DNA from: Ichthyophis bannanicus
Taxonomy: Eukaryota > Chordata > Amphibia > Gymnophiona > Ichthyophiidae
DNA length: 64,000 nt
NCBI GenBank assembly: GCA_033557465.1
Contig: CM066033.1
Location: 706,151,637-706,215,636, forward strand
Direction of reading: 5' to 3'
The translations under genes were made by a program, and so were the position numbers. This document shows, in pieces, positions 41,705 to 51,450 of this stretch. Every line of letters begins with the position of its first letter. The first letter of the stretch is position 1. Under the pieces are notes generated by a model. That model did not search any database, had not been told where the DNA came from, and was given only the letters and a program-made list of their open reading frames with translations.

Positions 41705-42090
41705 GCTCTGGTTCAACTCAAAACTTCCCCTCCATTTCGGTGATACCAAAGATGTGCCCTCCTCCCTTCCCTTTCCCACTCCCACTCCCCCCTCCTACCC
41801 CCCTCCAAAACAGGTTATCCATCAGACTCACAGAAAGGAGGAACATGATGCTTCCTTTCAGGCTCCTAATAATCCCTTTCCCCTCCTTCCACAATATCTA
41901 ACCTCCGCCCCCCAAAAAAAGAAAAAAAATCAACTACCCCAGCCTCACGCCATCCAAACAGCCCCTTCACCCTCCCTTCAGCCATTCTCCTTTTATACCC
42001 TTGCATACCCATCTAGCAATCCCCTGCAGCCCGTGCCTGTACCCCTCAAATAGCCTCATATCTGCCTCTTAAATTCCACAAACAATAGAA
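41705..42090 (-). other. L1-type ORF1-ORF2 spacer, pyrimidine-rich on the plus strand
   Basis: No coding sequence recognised between ORF1 and ORF2. A C/T-rich tract occupies about 41,755-41,815 and continues in C-rich form to about 42,060. Confidence 0.5.
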
Positions 42091-42542
42091 CAAGTCCACA
42101 AACTGAGTTCCTTCAGCAGCCCTCCACAATGTTTCTCTGGGGTGGCTGTATGCTTTTCTGCTTGCCACCACAGCCGACTAACGTCCTGCTTGAATCTCTG
42201 CCATCTAGAGCATGCTGGTTACTCCTGTTGCCTGGTCTGATCCTCACGTCCAGGGGCCAAGGGTAAGTTCCGCCATCCAACTTTCTGAAGCACAGAATGC
42301 ACCTTCTCTATGCTCTGCACCCGGAAATGCTGCCTTTCAAAAGTAAAAAGTAAACCAAAAGGGTAGAGCCAGTGATAACGAACATTTTCTGCCCTTAATC
42401 TCCCGGTAATCTCCTGAAAGTATCTTCTTTATAGTTGCCAATGATAGGTCCACAAACACCTAAAGGCAGGCACCCTCCCACTGTGCATGGCCCACCTTTC
42501 GTGCTGTTTGCATAATCAGTGCCTTGATATGGTATTCATGCA
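42091..42542 (-). pseudogene. L1/Tx1-type ORF1, C-terminal domain
   Basis: The complement reads HEYHIKALIMQTARKVG (42,541-42,490), then VFVDLSLATIKKILSGDYREIKGRKC and ALPFWFTFYF, which has the layout of the L1 ORF1p C-terminal domain (IxxxAR, DLSxxT, YPxxLxxxF). One stop near 42,458. It joins in frame to the N-terminal part at 49,433 once the PLE between is removed. Confidence 0.75.
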
Positions 42543-43708
42543 AAACCTAGTAAAGTTAATTGCTCCACATACTAACTATTCCAAAAAATACCACATTGAA
42601 TCGGGGAACAGGTCTCAGACTAAACCAGGGAGGAATATGAGAGGTAAAACTCCTCTCTGCACCTTTCCCCTTTATTGCATCAAGGACCTGAACTTTTTTT
42701 CCCCTTTTTTAATATTTGAAAATCCTTTTTGTAAAATACTCGCTATTTGTAATGTCCTTCAATCGTTTTTCACTTATTTCAATAATATTAATCTATAGAG
42801 ATGAGAAGAGTCTGAGCTCAAAGACTCCCTCATGCAGAGACTCCTAATTCATTTCAAAACTTAGCACAACGCTTATCTGTTAAGATGGTCGGAGTCTTGG
42901 CTCGGATCCCAATGCAAATCATTAGCGCTTATGCATTTCACAGACTCTGCGGTTTCTTCGGGGGATGACTGTGTTTAGTGGAAACTTGCAACTAGCATTC
43001 ATCTCCGTTGATTCTAAAAGATAATAAGCAAAGCAAATTCAGCAAGTTCAATATTTTTTGTAATCATCAACTATTTATGGACTAAACTTCCATTCTTCAA
43101 AGACACCAATGTAATATCACTGGGAGAACCCCTTACCTCACCTTTCTCCCTTCAGGTTTGCGGTTAGCAAAAAAACGCCGCGCATGCGTAAATCGGGTGA
43201 ACACAGTCACCCTTTATACTGGCTCTTCCTTCTATGGATTACTCACTAGGGACAGCTGTGAAGCCAACGGATTTACCACTCCTTCTCTGACAGCCTTAAA
43301 ACCCAGTTGCTCTTCAATGCTTACTGATCGAACCTTCAAATCTGGATCTTCATCTCTCTTCCGTGTCTTCAAATAATCTTTAGACACTCATAATGCTTTA
43401 TTCATCCTACGTCCAGCACTCTCTGCCCATGTTCAGACGCAAACTGCCCAGTCGATCTGTGCATTTAAACCCCCTGGATAGGTAGATCGTAAAGTGTAAA
43501 TCCAGCTTTGTTCGCATCTTAACAAGCATTGATCTCTCGTTTTGCCCGCAAAGCCCGTGATCACTTGATCAATACAAAAACAGCGCAATTGAGTAAATTG
43601 ATGATCCAACCTTAGACAATGAGCTACTATTGGTGCCTCTACCTTCTTGCACCGCAATCTGCTATTATGCTCACAAATTCTGGTTCTCAAGGGACGAATG
43701 GTTTTGCC
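42543..43708 (-). repeat. PLE left arm: C-terminal endonuclease end and 3' terminal repeat
   Basis: Inverted repeat of about 48,225-49,378. The inner part (43,708-43,433) encodes the endonuclease end (GKTIRPLRTRICEHNSRLRCKKVEAPIVAHC). The rest is non-coding terminal repeat with a hammerhead-like scaffold at 42,906-42,966. A short extra sequence near 42,918-42,930 distinguishes it from the right arm. Confidence 0.8.
42906..42966 (-). ncRNA. Hammerhead-like scaffold with altered core (left PLE arm)
   Basis: On the minus strand: helix I ATCCC/GGGAT, core CCGAAGA in place of CTGATGA, a partly paired helix II, GAAA, and helix III with five pairs (ATGCA/TGCAT) closing a longer loop. The order matches a type I hammerhead, but core U4 is C, so cleavage is doubtful. 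See the right-arm copy at 48,960-49,009. Confidence 0.5.
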
Positions 43709-44999
43709 AACGTATAATAACTACAAAAACTTGGTCGCGTTATCAAGCAGCTACTGCTAGAGAATTATCAAGATTATTATCTGCTTGAATATTCACCATA
43801 TGAAACTAGTAGGACATAATGTTATCGTGTACCAAGGTCTCAGTTTAAACTATCGCAGCTTATATGTCAAAGGGGCATCATCAAATGTACCTCCCTTAAT
43901 TATGCTGCTGTTTACATCAATGACCTTTAGACTGCGTACACTTTGACAATTGTCGTCCTTTTCTTAAAAACAATTATTTTTCAATACTTTTCATATTTTC
44001 TTAGTGCCTTTTCCACTTTCAAAACTTCAAAACTTTTTCTCAAAACTTTTTCCAAGTGATTTTTCTCAAAACCTTTTCCAAAGTGATCAAAAACTGAACT
44101 CACTGTGCTTCAGACTTAGAAACATATCGCATCAGCAAACGTACTTATTCCAATTCCTCCATTGTTGCAAAAAACCTCTTTCACTCTAATTAAACAGAGA
44201 CATTATTGAAGCAACTTATGAGAGAAAAAATTGCTGGTACTTAGCTTCAAATGCTGTACTGAATTCTTATGTAGAAGCACTATGAGATAAGAATGTTTAC
44301 GGCTGCGCGGCGTTTTTTCGCCTTGTCGCACGAGCTTGCAGTCACAGCTTTTTTCTGTTTGTGAATGAAAGAATGGAAAAGATTTCTATGATTCATTGAA
44401 ACAAAATCCCCTGATGAAACATATGGTGAAACGCTTGGGCGCCTTAGATACACGGCGTCGGGATTTACATTGCAGCCGTAAACATTCTTATCTCATAGTG
44501 CTTCTACATAAGAATTCAGTACAGCATTTGAAGCTAAGTACCAGCAATTTTTTCTCTCATAAGTTGCTTCAATAATGTCTCTGTTTAATTAGAGTGAAAG
44601 AGGTTTTTTGCAACAATGGAGGAATTGGAATAAGTACGTTTGCTGATGCGATATGTTTCTAAGTCTGAAGCACAGTGAGTTCAGTTTTTGATCACTTTGG
44701 AAAAAGTTTTGAGAAAAAGTTTTGAAGTTTTGAAAGTGGAAAAGGCACTATGAAAAGTATTGAAAAATAATTGTTTTTAAGAAAAGGACGACAATTGTCA
44801 AAGTGTACGCAGTCTAAAGGTCATTGATGTAAACAGCAGCATAATTAAGGGAGGTACATTTGATGATGCCCCTTTGACATATAAGCTGCGATAGTTTAAA
44901 CTGAGACCTTGGTACACGATAACATTATGTCCTACTAGTTTCATATGGTGAATATTCAAGCAGATAATAATCTTGATAATTCTCTAACGTATAATAACT
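43709..44999. mobile_element. Foldback PLE insertion with 14-bp target duplication
   Basis: AACGTATAATAACT at 43,709-43,722 and 44,986-44,999 flanks a 1,263-bp insertion. It has arms of 548 bp (43,759-44,306) and 514 bp (44,472-44,985) that are inverted repeats of each other, a 165-bp non-repeated centre with a hammerhead motif, and 36 unpaired bp on the left. The insertion interrupts the GIY-YIG coding region of the surrounding PLE. The uninterrupted sequence exists at about 48,200-48,225. There is no ORF of note. The architecture mirrors the surrounding element in miniature. Confidence 0.88.
44404..44466 (+). ncRNA. Hammerhead ribozyme, type I (well formed)
   Basis: CTGATGA (44,411-44,417), GAAA (44,428-44,431) and GTC (44,457-44,459) are all exact. 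Helix I is seven perfect pairs (44,404-44,410 with 44,460-44,466). Helix III is four to five pairs (ACGC with GCGT, then a T-G pair) closing a 20-nt loop. Helix II (44,418-44,427) is short and imperfect. This is the most complete hammerhead in the window. Self-cleavage is predicted after C44,459. Confidence 0.78.
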
Positions 45000-45400
45000 G
45001 GCAAGGACAGAAGATGCCGTACACCACATGAGTCGACCCACATGACGTTCGTTTTTTTAGGGCATATGTTACACCATGATACATAAACTCCGTCAAGTCC
45101 AAGGTGATATCACAGATGGTACATTCGCCGCATTTAGTATGGCCCCGTTGGGTACTGTCCCCCGGAATATCTAATGGTCGCAATACTGTCGGACTCAACA
45201 ACTCCTTCAGGTTTTTATGTCGTTGCCATACACAGCGGATCGTTTTATCCTCTAAACCTAGAATGTTATGGAGCACATTCATATGACGTTTGAGGATCTT
45301 AAGATGACTACTATAGGGTGAAAACTTTGTAATCAAATTCACTTGTTTCTCATCCGATTGATCTTTTTCTCCTTTGCTTTGTAATAACAGATCCCTGTTA
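45000..45400 (-). pseudogene. PLE linker and GIY-YIG endonuclease start
   Basis: The minus-strand frame 45,342-45,006 encodes the region after the RT: HMNVLHNILG, RHKNLKELLSPTVLRP, a CGECTIC Cys motif and CGSTHVVYGIFCPCQLLYV, the start of the GIY-YIG fold. The GKT and R..EH residues that should follow are found at 43,708-43,640 beyond the foldback insertion. An extra residue near CPCQL points to a small indel relative to the right-arm copy. Confidence 0.8.
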
Positions 45401-47560
45401 TTGAATCTCGCTCGTGTATATGCCCGCTTTATGACACAGTCTGGATATCCTCTATCTTGAAAATTCTTTTGTAAGATTTTAGACTGTTTTCTAAAATCAA
45501 TGTCTTCTGAGCAATTGCGTCAATAACATAGAAATTGTGAAAACGGAAGACTGTTTTTGAGTTGAACCAGATGGGCACTGCGATAGTGTAACAGCGCATT
45601 TTTATCCACTTTCTTTCTATAGACCGAAGTAAGCCAATGATATTCTCCCTTGGAAACTTCCACATCCAGGTATACTATATGTGCTATATCATAAGAAAAA
45701 GTGAATTGAATGTGAGGATCCTGGTGATTCAACCACACAAAAGACTCTTTCAAATGACTTTCTTGACCAATCCAGATCATAAAAATATCATCAATGTATC
45801 TACCCCAAAAGGGGATATATTGCTGAAATGAAGATGACATTATCCATTTACGCTCAAATTCACCCATATACAGGTTGGCCACAGACAGGGCGCACGTGGC
45901 TCCCATCGCCATTCCTGCCTTTTGATGGTATAAGATGTTCTCAAAAATAAAGAAGTTTTGAAACAGAACCAGCTCTGACACTGCCTTCAAAAATTCCAAC
46001 GGCAACTCTGTGATGTCACCCCTATTTTGTAGTGCTGACAACACACGTCAAGGCTGCCGCCTGTGGGATGCTTGTATATAATGAAGTGACATCTAACGTT
46101 ACCAACAAAGCACCTGCATCACTTGTCCATCGAGAATGTTTTGTGAGCAACTGTAAAAAATGGGTTGTGTCCCTGATATATGACGGGATGGTCTTCAATA
46201 AAGGTCTCAAAAAGGAATCAAGAAAAGTGGACAGAGGTTCTAAGACCGTGCCCCGAGTCGAAACTATTGGCCGCCCAGGGGGATTATCCAATCACTTATG
46301 TACTTTTGGGACCAAATAAAACTTCGCTAATGATGGACTCTGTACATTTAAATATCGCCATTCCTTCTTCATTATAATTTTATTGTGCAAAGCTCTCGTT
46401 GTCAACTCTAACATGTTCCTGCAACCAAATGGTAGGATCCTTCTCCAAAACAGCATAAGAACTAGTGTCTGACAGTTGTCTTTGAGCTTCCATCAAATAT
46501 TGGTCCCGGACCTGTACTACAATTGCTCTCCCTTTATCTGCTCTTCTAATTACCAGCTCCGGGCGACCGAATAAAGATTGTAATGCTTCCCTTTCGTCTT
46601 TAGAAAGAGTATCATAGAAACTTCTTCGACTTTGTTCTAATTTACTCACATCTTTGAGGACTAAATCCTTAAAAAGAAGTAAAGACGAGTGGACCGGGCC
46701 CGGGGGATTCCAAGAGGAAGTGAGCGGCAGAGGTACCCGGTTCAAATCTGAAGGTTGCACTTGCGAAGTAACAGCAGTCAGTGTTGAAAAATATACCTTT
46801 AAATTAAGCTTCCAGATGAGTTGTTCAAAATCTACTCGGAACTGAAAGCCATCATGATGAATTTTTGGTACATAGGACAATCCCTTACTCAGAAGACGTT
46901 TTTGTTGTAAACTTAAACACTGTGAAGAAATGTTGATCACCAGCGAAACTTCATCTTGCCCTTATATCATATCCCCATCTACGTTTTGTGACACGTGGTG
47001 GCCCGACTTTGAGTTTTGTTTTTTTCTTTCAATTTTTTCTTTTTGGAGTCGTCGTCCACCTCGTCTAAAAAATCTTCAATTGTTTGCTAGAATCAGATGT
47101 ATACGAGTCTTCTGTCAAATCCTCAAAATCCACCCGTCTCCGTTGAACTTTTCCTTTTTTCTTTTGATTCATCCATGGGTATACATACCCCGTGGTATAA
47201 TCCATATGATCTCGTGCCAGTTTTTTAACCTTAAGCTATTTAGTATCCTCACTAATTTTTTCCTTTTGTTTCTTTAAATCCTCCAACTGTTTTGAAAACA
47301 CTTCCCCAGTTACAGTATTCTTTAGATCTTTAATATAAACATCAACTTCTGTCTTTAAAGACTCAACAGTGGTCTTCGTTGCTTCCACGATCAGAACCAT
47401 CAGGTCCCGAGAACATATATTGAGGATCTGATTCCATTTCTCCACAAAGGAAACGTCAGTATTGTGCATTTTAGGTTCTTTATAAACCCGCAGCCCACGA
47501 GGGAGCTGCTGTCGCCTAAGATATTCTATCAAAGATAGTCTATGCAATTCTAATTTGACT
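45401..47560 (-). pseudogene. PLE reverse transcriptase and N-terminal region
   Basis: Minus-strand PLE polyprotein in several frames. N-terminus: a coiled-coil stretch 47,547-47,236 (VFSKQLEDLKKQKEKISED). Then 46,940-46,380 with SKGLSYVPK, FYDTLSKDEREAL and the RADKGRAIVV block; 46,291-46,022 with GRPIVSTRG and RT motif A, LVTLDVTSLYTSIP; and 46,044-45,520 with GMAMGATCALSVANLYMGEFE and motif C as YIDDIFMIW. These are the hallmarks of Penelope RT, related to telomerase. Frameshifts near 46,040 and 46,330-46,400 and a stop near 45,500 inactivate it. Confidence 0.88.
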
Positions 47561-47563
47561 ATT

Positions 47564-48053
47564 TAAGAACATAAGAACATAAGACATGCCATACTGGGTA
47601 AGACCAAGGTCCATCAAGCCCAGTATCCTGTTTCCAACAGTGGCCAATCTAGGTCATACGTACCTAGCAATATCCCCAAAAGACAGGTTCCACAATGCTT
47701 GTACTGGGTCAAGCATTGATATCCTGGGTCCCTTTTTAATAGTGGTTTATGGACCTTTCCTCCAGGAACTTGTCCAAACCTTTTTTAAACCCAGCTATAC
47801 TAACAGCCCTTACTACATCCTCCGGTAACAGATTCCAGAGTTTGATTACACGTTGAGTGAAAAAATATTTTCTCTTATTTGTCTTAAATAGTTTACCCTG
47901 TAGCTTCATTACATGTCCCCTAGTCTTTCTATATTCTGATAGCGTAAACAATTGATCCACGTTTATCCGTTCCACTCCATTCATTAATTTATAGACCTCT
48001 ATCATATCTCCCCTCAGCCGTCTCTTTTCCAGGTTAAAGAGCCCTAACCTTTG
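47564..48053 (-). mobile_element. 5'-truncated CR1 insertion in the PLE
   Basis: Minus-strand CR1 tail. Starting at the 3' end (AAGAACATAAGAACATAAG, 47,564) it passes the 3' untranslated region and the C-terminus of ORF2 ([48 protein letters not shown]). It stops within [10 protein letters not shown] near 48,053. It is very similar to the end of CR1-F (12,175-12,660). A PLE leader remnant (48,054-48,100) follows. Confidence 0.88.
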
Positions 48054-48099
48054 TTTCTCAAGTCTTTGAACTTGATCCCAATCCGCTTTATTTATATCA

Positions 48100-48356
48100 C
48101 CCTGGACTTGACGGAGTTTACGTATCATGGTGTAACATATGCCCTAAAAAAACGAACGTCATGTGGGTCGACTCATGTGGTGTATGGCATCTTCTGTCCT
48201 TGCCAGTTATACGTTGGCAAAACCATTCGTCCCTTGAGAACCAGAATTTGTGAGCATCATAGCAGATTGCGGTGCAAGAAGGTAGAGGCACCAATAGTAG
48301 CTCATTGTCTAAGGTTGGATCATCAATTTACTCAACTGTGCTGTTTTTGTAATTGA
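48100..48356 (+). pseudogene. PLE right arm: uninterrupted GIY-YIG endonuclease
   Basis: Plus-strand copy of the PLE C-terminus: [40 protein letters not shown] (in pieces), then LRCKKVEAPIVAHCLRLDHQF. It shows the VYGI...LYVGKT (GIY-YIG variant), RTRI and EH residues continuously. It serves as the empty-site reference for the foldback insertion in the left copy. RT is absent, so it is only a gene end. Confidence 0.8.
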
Positions 48357-49378
48357 TCAAGTGATCACGGGCTTTGCGGGCAAAACGAGAGATCAATGCT
48401 TGTTAAGATGCGAACAACGCTGGATTTATACTTTACGATCTACCTATCCAGGGGGTTTAAATGCACAGATCGACTGGGCAGTTTGCATCTGAACATGGGC
48501 AGAGAGTGCTGGACGTAGGATGAATAAAGCATTATGAGTGTCTAAAGATTATTTGAAGACACGGAAGAGAGATGAAGATCCAGATTTGAAGGGTCGATCA
48601 GTAAGCATTGAAGAGCAACTGGGTTTTAAGGCTGTCAGAGAAGGAGTGGTAAATCCTTTGGCTTCACAGCTGTCCCTAGTGAGTAATCCATAGAAGGAAG
48701 AGCCAGTATAAAGGGTGACTGTGTTCACCCGATTTACGCATGCGCGGCGTTTTTTTTGCTAACCGCAAACCTGAAGGGAGAAAGGTGAGGTAAGGGGTTC
48801 TCCCAGTGATATTACATTGGTGTCTTTGAAGAATGGAAGTTTAGTCCATAAATAGTTGATGATTACAAAAAATACTGAACTTGCTGAATTTGCTTTGCTT
48901 ATTATCTTTTAGAATCAACGGAGATGAATGCTAGTTGCAAGTTTCCACTAAACACAGTCATCCCCCGAAGAAACCGCAGAGTCGGTGAAACGCATAAGTG
49001 CGTTGGGATCCAAGCCAATACTCCGACCATCTTAACAGATAAGCTTTGTGCTAAGTTTTGAAATGAATTAGGAGTCTCTGCATAAGGGAGTCTCTGAGCT
49101 CAGACTCTTCTCATCTCTATAAATTAATATTATTGAAATAAGTGAAAAACGATTGAAGGGCATTACAAATAGCGAGTATTTTACAAAAAGGATTTTCAAA
49201 TATAAAAAAAAAGGGGGAAAAAAGTTCAGGTCTTTGATGCAATAAAGGGGAAAGGTGCAGAGAGGAGTTTTACCTCTCATATTCCTCCCCGGTTTAGTCT
49301 GAGACCTGTTCCCCGATTCAATGTGGTATTTTTTGGAATAGTTAGTATGTGGAGCAATTAACTTTACTAGGTTTTGGA
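48357..49378 (+). repeat. PLE right arm: 3' terminal repeat
   Basis: Inverted counterpart of 42,543-43,580. Non-coding. It contains CTGGACGTAGGATGAATAAAGC near 48,510-48,535 (AATAAA), a potential promoter-like TTTACGCATGCGCGGCG segment (48,731-48,750), and the hammerhead scaffold at 48,960-49,009. Confidence 0.8.
48960..49009 (+). ncRNA. Hammerhead-like scaffold with altered core (right PLE arm)
   Basis: Helix I ATCCC/GGGAT (48,960-48,964 and 49,005-49,009), core CCGAAGA (48,965-48,971), helix II ACCG/CGGT (48,973-48,976 and 48,983-48,986), GAAA (48,987-48,990), helix III ACGCA/TGCGT (48,990-48,994 and 48,999-49,003) with loop TAAG, then U at the cleavage position. All three helices are well formed. 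Only the core U4-to-C change argues against activity. Confidence 0.6.
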
Positions 49379-49432
49379 TATTAAATTTGCTCCCACAAAA
49401 CCCGACTGGAGAAACGTTGTCTTGTACAATAA

Positions 49433-50060
49433 TGGTATTCATGCAGGCAGCCAATGATGTCGTGTGGCTGCTCAGACCACCTCGGACCCAGCGTTCTGTG
49501 GGCCCTATCCTCCACAAAGCAGGGATCAGTGGAATCAATGTTCACAGTTCTCAATAAAGCCTTGCTGATCTGCTTTGTCAGGGACCAGTAGTCCAGCTCC
49601 TTTGACCTCTCAGGCAGCCCCCAGATGCAGATATTACTCCTGCGGGACCTGTTTTTCAGATCCTCAATTTTTAATTGTAGATCTTCAAAAAGTTGCTGGT
49701 ACTTTCCTATTTTATGGTGAAGCCCCCCCCCCCCCTCCCGGCTTCCTCTTGCTCATTCACTCTGCTTTCCATCTCCTCCAGCCTCTGCCCAATATCCAGC
49801 ACTCAGCTCTCGTCTTTAATCCACATTTGAATTTCTCCCCGGAAAGCACCCAACTCCTCTCTGAGCTCTCCGAACCTGGACCTGAGGCAGATCTCCCAGG
49901 ACTCCCTCCTCAGTACTCACGCAGTCTCCGGGGCTATTCTTCTCTTTGGCACCTGCAGTTGCCATTTTAAAACCAATGGCCATTGCAGGAGTTGCCAGAT
50001 TAAACGTGTAGCTTTTGAGGTCCATAGTGGATCATTTGGACACCATTTTGCCATGCTGGG
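49433..50060 (-). pseudogene. L1/Tx1-type ORF1, N-terminal part
   Basis: The complement reads MDLKSYTFNLATPAMAIGFKMATAG from 50,025, then a helical, Glu-rich region (about 49,900-49,690, interrupted by a C10-type run at 49,726) and the RRM-like start RSRRSNICIWGLPERSKELDYW (49,650-49,590). FVEDRAHRTLGPR follows near 49,510-49,480. It ends at the PLE target duplication. Coiled coil, RRM and C-terminal domain are the order of L1 ORF1p. Confidence 0.78.
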
Positions 50061-50309
50061 GCACCAGACACTATGAACCGTTCAGGAGGAGGCGGGGTCA
50101 CTTTTCGCCAGTAATTGGGAGGGGAAAGCTATTGCTATCGGCAAAGCTTGCCATTTAGGGCAGTCATTCTTGCCAGTGACATCACTTGCCTCTCTGATTT
50201 GCCCTTTTACTATGGGATAACTTAGGTATTGGACTTTGTATCTTCCCAGGAAGCATTACTTCAAATTTGTAGTTAGGCCAACTTCTGCAGGCGTGCAAGG
50301 ACGACTTGT
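50061..50309. other. Short stretch, no gene recognised
   Basis: Probably the 5' untranslated region of the minus-strand L1-type element, up to the CR1 fragment at 50,310. No motif I can name. Confidence 0.4.
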
Positions 50310-50526
50310 AACCATCTTATTTGAATTTCACTTATGGGTTTGTCTGGGTGGGTGCCCCTGTGAGCAGCAGCGATCATCACACGGTGTGGTTTGAGATAAA
50401 AGCCAAGGTGCAGTCCAATCATAGCAAGCTCAAAGTCCTAAACTTCAAAAACACTGACTTCAGTAAAATGGCCAAGTACCTGATGGAGGAGTTGGCAGGG
50501 TGGGAGGGGATAAGGGAAGTGGAATA
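50310..50526 (+). pseudogene. CR1 ORF2 scrap (endonuclease end)
   Basis: The plus-strand frame reads SSSDHHTVWFEIKAKVQ, the catalytic SDH block of a CR1 endonuclease, followed by KVLNFKNTDFSKMAKYLMEELAGWEGI, the linker seen also at 733-1,021 and 29,396. It is truncated at about 50,526 where a GC-rich sequence starts. Confidence 0.75.
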
Positions 50527-50985
50527 GACCCAGCTGCGAATTACCGCGGCCGGGCACAGATGCCCATTGGCTGGCCGAGGGTTAGGGGGGAGGGCGGGGG
50601 ACGGCGAGGGCGGGCAGTGAGCCAGGAATAAAAAGCACGTTCGGCGCTGGCTCGGCCTCTTTCACCGCTCCCCCCCCCTTCCTAGAGGAAGACGGACACA
50701 TCGGAGGACCGCATCTACAGGGCTATCCAGACTGGGCAGGCATCGAGAGTTCATCGGAGGATAGCAGCAAGCGGCAAGTACATAAAATCAATGAATGAAT
50801 AGTGGACAGCATAGACTGGGTCGCCCGTGGCGGCCGTAGCAGTGCTCCCAGCCATGGCGGGGTCCCGTTGTGATGAAGCGGCCTATGTGTTCAGTGGGGG
50901 GGGGGGGGGGGGGGATGTACCGGCAATAGCCGGAAAGCGGACTCTATATCCGCCTTCGCCAGCTGTGCCCGCTGCCCCTTACTTC
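50527..50985 (+). other. GC-rich leader before a family-2 DIRS fragment
   Basis: GC-rich non-coding DNA with CCAGGAATAAAAAGCACG (50,620-50,640) and CGGCCTCTTTCACCGC, a TATA-like ATAAAAA followed by an LTR R-region-like stretch. A G18-type run is at about 50,897-50,914. It is not similar to the left end of DIRS2-H, so its origin is unclear. Confidence 0.35.
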
Positions 50986-51450
50986 ATATTAAGCAAAAGA
51001 TTAAGGGGAGATTAAGGAGTTAGATCACCTGGAGTCTGGCTCGGCGTACTTGGCAGACGTGCATTACGATCTGATCAGGGCGCTGGCCAATAGTACGGCG
51101 TCGGTGGTGGCTGCCCGCCGGTCGGTGTGGTTGCGTAATTGGGCGGCGGATGGGCCCTCTAAGTCGCGTCTCAGCAAGCTCCCCTTTAAGGGGGGTTTGC
51201 TCTTTGGAGAAGTTGGTGAAAGATCTCGGGGAGTCGAAGGCTGGCAGGCTCCCGGAGGATAAGCCCAAACAGGCGAAATCGGTGCAAGGTTTTCGAGGCC
51301 AGTTTCGGGATTTTCGTCGGTTCCGTTCGGCACGGTTTGCGAGTTTTCAAAGGGGCCGCTTTCGGACCTGTGGTCCGGGATTTCGTGGATTTCGGGGGGC
51401 CAATCGAGGTTTCTCCTCGTCCACGGCCTCTGTCCCCCGTAAATCACAAT
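50986..51450 (+). pseudogene. DIRS2-J gag C-terminus
   Basis: Encodes SGSAYLADVHYDLIRALANSTASVVAARRSVWLRNWAADGPSK (in pieces), then SRLSKLPFKGGLLFGE. A frameshift follows, then KDLGESKAGRLPEDKPKQ and an Arg/Phe-rich tail (FRGQFRDFRRFRSARF, RFRTCGPGFRGFRG). It matches 57,735-58,081 of DIRS2-H. The basic Arg/Phe-rich tail suggests nucleic-acid binding. Confidence 0.75.

Larger units (their letters stand above)
42543..49432 (-). mobile_element. Penelope-like element with inverted 3' arms
   Basis: A 6.9-kb PLE flanked by TGGTATTCATGCA (42,530-42,542 and 49,433-49,445), a 13-bp target duplication in an L1 ORF1. A main minus-strand copy runs from about 47,560 to 42,543 (N-terminal coiled coil, RT, GIY-YIG endonuclease, terminal repeat). 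An inverted plus-strand copy of its 3' third fills 48,100-49,378. Both 3' ends therefore face outward. About 54 bp (49,379-49,432) beyond the right arm is unpaired. A foldback PLE (43,723-44,985) and a CR1 fragment (47,564-48,053) are inserted in it. Confidence 0.85.

Noticed and set aside
41676..42053. 125-aa Pro/Ser-rich ORF
   Set aside because: Translation of the C/T-rich spacer antisense to the L1-type element. Low complexity only.
50620..50680. LTR promoter for DIRS2-J
   Set aside because: An ATAAAAA followed by a GC-rich stretch looks promoter-like, but no second copy exists at the other end and DIRS2-H has no such sequence, so I list it only as leader of unclear origin.
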